Origin: an uncultured Roseburia sp.
Lineage (GTDB): Bacteria > Bacillota > Clostridia > Lachnospirales > Lachnospiraceae
Length of the DNA: 9,807 nt
Direction of reading: 5' to 3'
NCBI GenBank assembly: GCA_947057405.1
Contig: CAMSEJ010000063.1
Location: 1-9,807, forward strand
Part shown: piece by piece, positions 1 through 5,960 of the stretch
Layout of the letters: every line of letters begins with the position of its first letter
How positions within the stretch are numbered: the first letter of the stretch is position 1
The notes under the pieces: model-generated
Databases searched by the model: none
What the model saw: only the letters and a program-made list of their open reading frames with translations
What the model was told of the DNA's origin: nothing
Made by a program: the position numbers and the translations under genes

Positions 1-34
1 CACACTCTTTCCCTACACGACGCTCTTCCGATCT
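1..34 (+). other. Illumina TruSeq adapter left on the contig end
   Basis: Bases 2-34 match, from memory, the 33-nt Illumina TruSeq read-1 adapter (it begins ACACTCTTTCCC and ends GCTCTTCCGATCT). Base 1 is a C where the universal P5 oligo has T, which would fit the last base of an i5 index. This is sequencing-library DNA, not genome. Genomic sequence starts at about base 35, and anything translated across this stretch is artificial. Confidence 0.97.
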
Positions 35-2955
35 CCCCCGGCTACCGTTTTGTGCCGGAGAATGCGGCCTCGCCGGAAGATCTGGTATTTGTATCAGACA
101 ATGAATCCGTGGCAGAGGTGAACCGCACCGGAAGGATTACGGCAAAGAAAGCCGGCACAACGCGTATTACGGCGTCATCAAAAAGCGTCGGATTTTCAAA
201 AAGCATAGAAGTAACAGTACTGGACAAAAAAGAAGACCTCGACGCAACGTATGTAGACAGCGGAAACCAGTACCAGCAGAAAGCATATAACGGCCTTTTA
301 ACCGGGGATAAGAAGTTTGACGAACAGGTTTGGGCATGGAAAAACGATAAGGCAGTCGCGGAAATCGCCGTTTTGAGTAAACAGAAACCGTTAGAAAATG
401 TCTCCGTCAGCATAACGGATTTAAAAGGGCTTGGCGCGGTTCTTCCCGCCTCTTCGGTGAAGCTTTCTTTTGTAAAAGAAGTAAAGGCATATACCGGGCA
501 TGCGGGCTGGTATGCACAAAATAAACAAGGGATTATGCCGTCCGGGACAAGGGAATACTATCCGGAGGTAATCTATTCCGGCGATCCAGTTTCAATGGAC
601 AGCGGCAGGCTGCAGCTTGTATGGGTGGAAGCGTCCGTTCCGAAAGATGCGCTTGCAGGCATTTACAGAGGAACCATTACCGTTTCGGCCGAAAATACGG
701 ATGAGACAATTTCTCTGGATTATACGCTTGAAGTATTGGACGCAGCGCAGCCGGATCCGCAGGATTATGCTTTTGATGTGGAGTACTGGAGCCATCCGTA
801 CAATGTGGCTTACTATTATGAAGTGGAGCCGTTTTCGGATGAACATTTAGAACTGTTAAAACAGCATATGGAAGTCTACAAAAGCCTCGGCGGCCATGCG
901 ATCACGGCCAGTATTGTAGAAGAAGCGTGGGGCGGCCAGACTTACGGGGGAGGAAATGACATCCATTACCCGTCCATGATCAAGTGGATAAAACATGCGG
1001 ACGGCTCCTGGGAATTTGACTATACAAATTTTGATAAATGGGTGGTTTTGAACCGGGAAATCGGAATTGCAGACAAAATTATCTGCTACAGCATGATGCC
1101 GTGGGACGGCATTGTAAAATATGAGGATCGGAAAACAAATACGATTCAATCCATGACGGCAAATCCGGTAAATGCAGACCAGTACGCGCAGGTATGGCGG
1201 CCGTTTTTAGAAGATTTTGTAGCGCATCTGGATGAAAAAGGATGGTTTGACGCAACCTACATAGGTTTTGACGAACGGTCGAATATGAAGACTGCATTTG
1301 ATTTGATTGATTCCGTTACCAATAAAGACGGCAATGCATTGAAAAAATCCGCGGCATTTAATGATTTCAGGAACAATGCGGACATTTTCAGCAGGCTGGA
1401 TTACGCTTCGGTGGGCCTTCAGCAGATTCGCGACAATCTGGCTCCGTTTAAAGAGCAGATAACGACGCGAAGGGAACAGAATCAGGATCTTACGATGTAT
1501 ACGGCGACCGAGCATGTGCCGAACAGTTTTACCAAATCAAATCCGGTAGAAAGCTACTGGACGATTCTGTATGCCGGATCTTTAAACACCACGGGATTTT
1601 TAAGGTGGGCATATGACGCATGGGTAGAGGATCCTCTGGAGGAGTCCACACATTCCTCCTTCCCGGCGGGAGACTGCTTTTTGGTTTATCCGTCCCAAAA
1701 AGAAGATACCGTAAAAGAAAGCAAATTTTCACTGCGTCTGGCAAAACTGGATGAAGGTGTCCGCGATATAAACAAGCTCTACCTCATGCGGGAAGCGTCA
1801 CAGAACATGTCGGATAAGGTGACAGATATTTTAAGCCATGTGAGCGGCGACAGAATAAACGATTACGAATACAGCACAATGGAAAAGACAGACAGCTGGG
1901 GACGCCAGGCAAAATGGCTTACCGAGGGCGGAAAGAACCGGATGCTTTCGGATATGAACGCGGTAAAGCAGGGGATTTACGATCTCACAAAGGAATATAT
2001 TCTCTGGAACAATCCGAATTATGTTGAGCAGATAGAACTGACGCAGCCGGATCAGACAAAATTTCAGCCGGGCGAAGTCTTACAGCTTCAGATTACGGTG
2101 CAGCCGGCATCAGGACCTGTTCGCTTTAGCAGCAGCGACAGTTCCGTGGCGTCTGTGGATCAAAACGGGCTGGTTACCATGAAAAAAGAAGGGAACGCAA
2201 CGATTACGGTTTGCTCTGCCGAGAATGCCAATATAGGACAGAGCCTTAAAATCAGCGTTGCGATACCGGAAGCAAAGAAACCGCTCTTACAGCAGATGGA
2301 GGAGGCCGCCAAACTAAAGCAGGGAGACTATACGGCGGAAAGCTGGGCAGCGCTGCAAAAAGCGCTCGAAGCGGCAGGAAGCGTACAGAAGAATCCCAAC
2401 AGCCGGCAGGAAGAGATTGACAGCGCTTTGGCTGCTTTAAAAGATGCTATTTTGAAATTAGTACCGGCCGCGGACAATTCTCAAAAACCGGAGCCTCCCA
2501 AAACGGAACCGGTAAAAGAAGGCGCCGTTTATAAAAAAGGAAACTATAACTATAAAGTAACAAGCCTTACAAAACGAACTGCAGAGGTCACGGGTACGGC
2601 AAACGCGAAGCTCAAAAAAGTCGTAATCCCAAACAGCATAACGCTTGGGGGCAAAAGCTTTAAAATTACATCCGTCAAAGCTTCTGCGTTTAAAAAGAAC
2701 AAGCGCATAACAAATGTGACAATCGGAACGAATGTAACAAAAATCGGCAACAATGCCTTTGAAAACTGTACAAAGCTGAAAAAAGTCACCGTAAACGGTA
2801 AAAAGCTGACGCAAATCGGAAAAAAGGCGTTTGCCGGCTGCAAGCAATTGAGACTGGTTCAGGTACAGAGTAAAAAGGTTAAAAAAATCGGAAAAGGAGC
2901 ATTTAAAGGCATTCACAAGAAAGCGGTTCTCAAAATCCCCAAACAGAAAAAATAA
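35..2955 (+). CDS. GH123-type glycosidase with BIG2, FIVAR-like and LRR_5 modules, 5' truncated
   Basis: Probable secreted or cell-surface glycan hydrolase. The frame is open into the adapter, so the N-terminus and any signal peptide are missing; the GTG at 52 is not a real start. Numbering from that GTG, domains run: BIG2 (about 1-57), GH123 N-terminal beta-sandwich (about 75-230, with WVEASVPKDALAGIYRGTI), GH123/DUF4091 catalytic barrel (about 235-620), second BIG2 (about 657-735), FIVAR-like helical domain (about 744-804), a Pro/Glu linker, and about four BspA-type LRR_5 repeats of ~23 residues with the IGxxAF motif (about 871-962), ending very lysine-rich. The acidic pair D407-E408 (GFDERS) fits the Asp-Glu pair of GH123 enzymes, which work through the substrate acetamido group; LRWAYDAW and GDCFLVYP are typical of DUF4091. 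Characterised GH123 members are beta-N-acetylgalactosaminidases, so a GalNAc glycan is likely, but substrate is inferred. The BIG2, FIVAR and LRR modules probably aid wall or surface attachment. Confidence 0.85.
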
Positions 2956-3018
2956 ATGAAAGAATTGCCAGCAAATACAAAAAAAACATTGGGTGAACGC
3001 GGCAAAACAGAACATACT

Positions 3019-3048
3019 AAGAAAGATACCATGCGTATCTTTCTTTTT
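3019..3048 (+). terminator. Intrinsic terminator of the glycosidase gene
   Basis: A perfect 11-bp stem, AAGAAAGATAC (3019-3029) pairing with GTATCTTTCTT (3035-3045), closes a 5-nt loop and runs into a T-rich tail (TTTTT at 3044-3048, then ATTGTTTGTT). It lies 64 bp after the glycosidase stop and 31 bp before the chosen spoIVB start. That is a further reason to reject the longer spoIVB reading that begins at 2956 and would include this hairpin. The stem is nearly symmetric in base type, so it may work less well on the other strand. Confidence 0.85.
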
Positions 3049-3060
3049 ATTGTTTGTTCG

Positions 3061-3069
3061 GAAAGGGGC
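3061..3069 (+). promoter_or_regulatory. Ribosome binding site deciding the spoIVB start
   Basis: GGAAAGGGG lies about 10 bp before ATG 3079. The in-frame ATG at 2956 has no purine-rich site at a comparable distance, because it directly follows the preceding stop codon, so this site favours the shorter protein. Confidence 0.6.
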
Positions 3070-3078
3070 ATTAAAACG

Positions 3079-4317
3079 ATGATTTTTCATAAATTCCAGA
3101 AATACAGAAAAGAATTTTTCCTGGCGGCATTCTTGTGTCTTGTGTGTTTTGCGGCAAACCTTTTGTACGATTCGATTCCGGATAAAATTTATACCGTAAG
3201 GGGAGAAGAGGAAAACGTCCGTTTTGACGTACCGGTTACGGTGGAAAAAGAGGAAGCAAGCATTCCGGTTTTAAAAAATATGGCATCGGATGCACGGGTC
3301 TTTCATGTGGCGGCGCAAAAGGAACGTTACCGCCTGACCTGCCGGTTTTTGAATCTGATTCCGATCAAGCAGGTGGATGTTCATGTCATAGACAAAACTT
3401 ACGTGATGCCTTCGGGAATGCCGGTGGGAATTTACACGAAAACAAAAGGCGTACTGATTATCGGGACAGGCAAGGTGGCTTCCGCAGACGGGCTGAATTA
3501 TGAACCGGCGGATCAGATTGTACAGCCGGGAGATTATATCACGAGTGTAAACGGCAGGGATATTTCCCTGAAAGAAGAGTTAATAAACGGGATCCAGGCT
3601 TCCGGCGGCAAGCCGGTGGTTCTTGGTATTTTGCGGGACGAAAAACAGATTGAAGTAAAGGTGGAGCCGGTGGCGCTTTCGGACGGCACATATAAGCTGG
3701 GGATTTGGGTGCGGGACGATATGGCGGGAGTGGGAACGCTTACCTATATTAAAAGCAACCTGGAGTACGGTGCGCTCGGGCATCCGGTCAGCGACGCGGA
3801 TACCGGGTGTATGATCCGCCTGGAAAACGGAACGGTTTACCGGACGAATATTGTGGGAATTGTAAAAGGAAAGGACGGGGCCCCCGGAGAACTGACGGGA
3901 GTAATTAATTATAAGCAGGAAAACCGCCTGGGGACGATTTCCCAAAATACGAAAACGGGAATTTACGGAAAATTAGATGCTGTTCCGGAGGAGATGGAGG
4001 ACGCTGTAGTAGAAGCCGGTCTAAAGCAGGATATCAGACGGGGAGAAGCGTATATCCTTTCTTCTCTGGACGGGGTATTACGGCAGTTTCGGATTGAAAT
4101 TGAGGATGTGGATTTCCATAGCAAGGAGGAAAATAAGGGGATTTTGTTCCATGTGACGGATGAGCTTCTTTTATCGGAAACGGGCGGAATTGTACAGGGC
4201 ATGAGCGGAAGCCCGATCCTGCAGGACGGAAAAATTATCGGAGCAGTCACACATGTATTTGTGTCGGATGCGACGAAAGGATATGGGGTGTTTATTGAAA
4301 AAATGCTGGAGCATTGA
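3079..4317 (+). CDS. spoIVB: SpoIVB-like sporulation peptidase (family S55)
   Basis: Signalling serine peptidase. In Bacillus, SpoIVB is made in the forespore, crosses its inner membrane and cleaves SpoIVFA, releasing the SpoIVFB protease that activates pro-sigma-K. The protein is 412 aa, against 426 in B. subtilis. Visible parts are a basic N-terminus, one membrane segment (about 12-30), a PDZ domain (about 111-195, with GDYITSVNGRDI) and the S55 domain. Candidate triad residues sit almost at the B. subtilis positions: H235 in GALGHPVSD, D361 in HVTDELL and S376 in VQGMSGSPI; D and S are 15 residues apart, as I recall for B. subtilis. I chose ATG 3079 because GGAAAGGGG lies about 10 bp upstream and the sequence right after it looks like a membrane anchor. 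The reading from 2956 starts one base after the previous stop, crosses the terminator and gives an unlikely leader. Unusually, no spo0A, recN or argR is adjacent. Confidence 0.93.
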   Translation: MIFHKFQKYRKEFFLAAFLCLVCFAANLLYDSIPDKIYTVRGEEENVRFDVPVTVEKEEASIPVLKNMASDARVFHVAAQKERYRLTCRFLNLIPIKQVDVHVIDKTYVMPSGMPVGIYTKTKGVLIIGTGKVASADGLNYEPADQIVQPGDYITSVNGRDISLKEELINGIQASGGKPVVLGILRDEKQIEVKVEPVALSDGTYKLGIWVRDDMAGVGTLTYIKSNLEYGALGHPVSDADTGCMIRLENGTVYRTNIVGIVKGKDGAPGELTGVINYKQENRLGTISQNTKTGIYGKLDAVPEEMEDAVVEAGLKQDIRRGEAYILSSLDGVLRQFRIEIEDVDFHSKEENKGILFHVTDELLLSETGGIVQGMSGSPILQDGKIIGAVTHVFVSDATKGYGVFIEKMLEH

Positions 4318-4478
4318 CATGTTCTAAAAAAATAATTATTGAAGATTTCAGAAAGTCTATTCCATTTAGTAAATCGAAGTTATATAATAAGGCCAGTGAC
4401 AAATCAGGAATAATTACATCAGCGATACAGGCGACAGACTAACGCTGATCGAGTGTCTTGCAGACAAACAAAAGGAGA

Positions 4479-4506
4479 GCAGCTCCCTGATGAATATGGG
4501 GGCTGC
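4479..4506 (+). other. Strong hairpin overlapping a possible leader ORF
   Basis: GCAGCTCCC (4479-4487) pairs with GGGGGCTGC (4498-4506): nine pairs, one of them G-T, around a 10-nt loop TGATGAATAT. No T-tract follows, so it is not an intrinsic terminator. The loop carries the ATG of the 26-codon ORF, and AAAGGAG lies just upstream at 4471-4477, so folding could affect access to that start. This could equally be chance structure in remnant DNA. Confidence 0.45.
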
Positions 4507-4570
4507 CGGATGTTTCAAAAGAGGATTTTATACTTTATCACGAAGAACAATGTCGTTTACGATACCCTGA
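4490..4570 (+). CDS. Possible 26-aa leader or remnant peptide
   Basis: ATG at 4490 to TGA at 4568-4570 encodes a short basic peptide starting MNMGAAGCFKRGFY and ending MSFTIP. AAAGGAG (4471-4477) is 12 bp upstream, somewhat far. The stop is 20 bp before the start of the 133-aa gene, a layout that would suit a translated leader. The same frame is open upstream of the ATG back to a TGA near 4390, so it may instead be the tail of a decayed gene. I do not recognise it. Confidence 0.25.
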   Translation: MNMGAAGCFKRGFYTLSRRTMSFTIP

Positions 4571-4590
4571 TTTAGAGAGGAGCTGTTATT

Positions 4591-4992
4591 ATGGATTTAC
4601 AGGAGAGTGCATTTGTACTTGCCAGACACCTGCACGATGAACATATCATAAAATTGGATAATCCGGATCAATTAAAAAACGAGACCTATGAGGAAATTGT
4701 TTTATTGCTCAGGCAAAAACTTCAGGAGACCTATCCGCAGACAAAATTAAAACGTATGATGAAAAGCGTTCATTTTGCAAATGGTTTCACGGATGAGCGC
4801 CTGAAAGAAGTTGCATTTATTCTTACGGATGAAATTGAGCAATATCTGACCTTAAATAAATTTCTTGACCACGATACCTCTGTTGAATTTTTTAATGATA
4901 AAATCACAGCTGCCGATTTTGTCATAAATGCAGCTTCTCTGGTCGAAGTTACATTTGAAAGCTTATGTATTTGCAAAGGGCGGAAAATGTAA
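4591..4992 (+). CDS. Uncharacterised 133-aa protein
   Basis: I do not recognise this protein. It is small and probably cytoplasmic: there is no signal peptide or membrane helix, and the sequence looks mostly alpha-helical with many charged residues (for example ARHLHDEHIIKL, EEIVLLLRQKLQE and LTDEIEQYLTLNKFL). Two Cys near the end (SLCICKGRKM) do not form a clear metal site. AGAGAGGAG ends about 8 bp before ATG 4591, which is good support for translation, and an intrinsic terminator follows the stop, so it appears to be a single-gene unit. Its codons are more AT-rich than those of the ABC operon downstream, and it lies between two fragment-bearing stretches, which suggests it arrived with an accessory element. 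Confidence 0.7.
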   Translation: MDLQESAFVLARHLHDEHIIKLDNPDQLKNETYEEIVLLLRQKLQETYPQTKLKRMMKSVHFANGFTDERLKEVAFILTDEIEQYLTLNKFLDHDTSVEFFNDKITAADFVINAASLVEVTFESLCICKGRKM

Positions 4993-5005
4993 ATGGGAAC
5001 AGCAT

Positions 5006-5048
5006 AAAGGCGTATGGAACAGTAAACTGTAAACCATGCGTCTTTTTT
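5006..5048 (+). terminator. Intrinsic terminator after the 133-aa gene
   Basis: GGCGTATGG (5009-5017) pairs with CCATGCGTC (5034-5042), with two G-T pairs, and the loop contains a smaller inner stem (ACAG with CTGT). A run of six T follows at 5043-5048, and AAA at 5006-5008 can extend the stem against it, so the structure may also work on the other strand. It is 17 bp after the stop codon and isolates the 133-aa gene from the ABC operon. Confidence 0.8.
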
Positions 5049-5081
5049 ACACCCAAAAGGAGAAGCACGAACGGTAACTAA

Positions 5082-5183
5082 AGCGTAGAGTGGGCTATCG
5101 GACCGGCGGTAACAGCAATGGTGGGCACACGCATCGGCACAAACCAAATACAGCGAGCCTCTTATGAGGCTGCTCCGGGGTAA
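5082..5183 (+). pseudogene. Fragment of a protein-coding sequence, no start
   Basis: Immediately after a TAA (5079-5081), 33 codons read SVEWAIGPAVTAMVGTRIG and on to YEAAPG before TAA at 5181-5183. The composition (Gly/Ala/Val with scattered charges) looks like real protein. The only in-frame ATG is internal and has no ribosome binding site. I take it as the tail of a decayed or deleted gene, possibly from a mobile element, but I cannot name the family. A 6-bp hairpin (AGCCTC, TTAT, GAGGCT at 5156-5171) lies within it. Confidence 0.3.
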
Positions 5184-5212
5184 AGAAACATTGAAAATCG
5201 AAAAATCGTTCC

Positions 5213-5245
5213 TGTCACGGAGTTGTCATTTTATTCTGATAAAAT
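5213..5245 (+). promoter_or_regulatory. Extended -10 promoter with TGTCA direct repeat before the ABC operon
   Basis: TGATAAAAT (5237-5245) fits an extended -10 element (TG, one base, TAAAAT). There is no good -35 at 17 bp (ACGGAG). Two TGTCA copies at 5213-5217 and 5224-5228 are spaced exactly 11 bp, one helical turn, which is the usual half-site spacing for OmpR-family response regulators. Transcription would start near 5252, leaving a leader of about 23 nt that contains the ribosome binding site AAAGGAG (5261-5267). The repeats partly occupy the promoter spacer, an unusual place for an activator, so repression or a MerR-like mechanism is also possible. Confidence 0.5.
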
Positions 5246-5274
5246 AGAAACAGGCAAAAGAAAGGAGACAGCAA

Positions 5275-5955
5275 ATGGATCTTTTAAAATGTGAAGCGCT
5301 GCGGAAAATCTATGGCTCCGGCAGCAATCAGGTAACGGCGCTGAACGGAATCGATTTGTCCGTCGGCAAAGGGGAATTTGCAGCCATCACCGGGGCGTCC
5401 GGTTCCGGCAAATCCACCCTGCTGCATATTCTCGGCAGCGTAGAGAAACCGACAAGCGGAACGGTAACCATAGACGGAACCGATCTTTCCCGGTTAAGTC
5501 CGGCACAGGCGGCGATTTTCCGGCGCAGGAAAGTAGGGCTTGTCTACCAGTTTTATAATCTGATCCCCACCCTTACGGTACAAGACAACATCCTGATGCC
5601 GCTTACCCTTGACAAGAAAAAACCAAATGAAGCTTTTTTTGAAAAAATCGTCGGCTCTCTTGGAATTTCCGAAAAGCTTTCGGCTCTGCCGAACCAGTTG
5701 TCCGGCGGCCAGCAGCAAAGAGTTGCGATTGCGCGTTCCCTGATTTACCGTCCGGCGCTGCTTTTGGCGGATGAACCAACCGGAAACCTGGATCAGAAAA
5801 ATTCCGGGGAAATCATTGACATGCTCAAACTCTCCAACCGGAATCTGGGTCAGACCATTTTACTGATTACGCATGACGAAAAAGTCGCTTTAGAAGCCGG
5901 GCGTATCATTACAATGGAAGACGGCCGTATCATAAGCGACGAAAAACGGAGGTAG
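5275..5955 (+). CDS. ABC transporter ATP-binding protein (MacB/LolD/BceA class)
   Basis: Cytoplasmic ATPase that powers the FtsX-type permease encoded next. All motifs of an intact nucleotide-binding domain are present in 226 aa, the usual size: Walker A GASGSGKS (40-47), Q-loop Q92 in VYQFYNL, signature LSGGQ (142-146), Walker B LLLADEP with D166 and catalytic E167, D-loop GNLD (170-173) and switch H200 in ITHD. ADEPTGNLD is typical of the class that pairs with FtsX permeases (MacB, LolD, FtsE, BceA) and acts by moving extracytoplasmic substrates, not by import. ATG 5275 has AAAGGAG 7 bp upstream. The gene ends 5 bp before the permease start, and its last codons contain the permease ribosome binding site, so the two are coupled. 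No two-component system, often found with BceAB-type pairs, lies nearby. Substrate is unknown. Confidence 0.95.
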   Translation: MDLLKCEALRKIYGSGSNQVTALNGIDLSVGKGEFAAITGASGSGKSTLLHILGSVEKPTSGTVTIDGTDLSRLSPAQAAIFRRRKVGLVYQFYNLIPTLTVQDNILMPLTLDKKKPNEAFFEKIVGSLGISEKLSALPNQLSGGQQQRVAIARSLIYRPALLLADEPTGNLDQKNSGEIIDMLKLSNRNLGQTILLITHDEKVALEAGRIITMEDGRIISDEKRR

Positions 5956-5960
5956 CAGAT

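Larger units (their letters stand above)
4318..4590. other. Low-coding region between spoIVB and the 133-aa gene
   Basis: This 273-bp stretch starts AT-rich (a run of seven A at 4326-4332). It holds a 39-codon open frame without a start codon (4326-4442, reading KKIIIEDFRKSIPFSKSK early on), then a second open frame in another phase that ends in the 26-codon ORF at 4490-4570. A strong hairpin sits at 4479-4506. I see no terminator for spoIVB and no convincing promoter. The texture suggests broken coding fragments, not a designed intergenic region, but I cannot name a parent gene. Confidence 0.4.

Noticed and set aside
3013..3019. CATACTA resembling a sigma-G -10 box upstream of spoIVB
   Set aside because: No fitting -35 element (GNATR about 18 bp upstream) is present, and the terminator hairpin directly downstream would stop such a transcript.
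2956..3078. Longer spoIVB reading starting at ATG 2956
   Set aside because: It begins one base after the previous stop with no ribosome binding site, translates through a perfect terminator hairpin and puts a non-conserved leader before the membrane anchor. ATG 3079 has a site and a typical N-terminus.
2458..3090. 210-aa open frame on the minus strand
   Set aside because: It is antisense to the lysine-rich LRR tail; the Phe-rich product is the expected mirror of AAA/AAG codons, and it reads through the terminator.
4770..5147. 125-aa minus-strand frame across the remnant patch
   Set aside because: It runs antisense to the well-supported 133-aa gene and through its terminator, with no ribosome binding site and a composition (many Cys, Arg, Ser) typical of spurious frames.
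5156..5171. Hairpin AGCCTC-TTAT-GAGGCT as a terminator
   Set aside because: Only a 6-bp stem with no T-tract on either side, and it lies inside a coding fragment.
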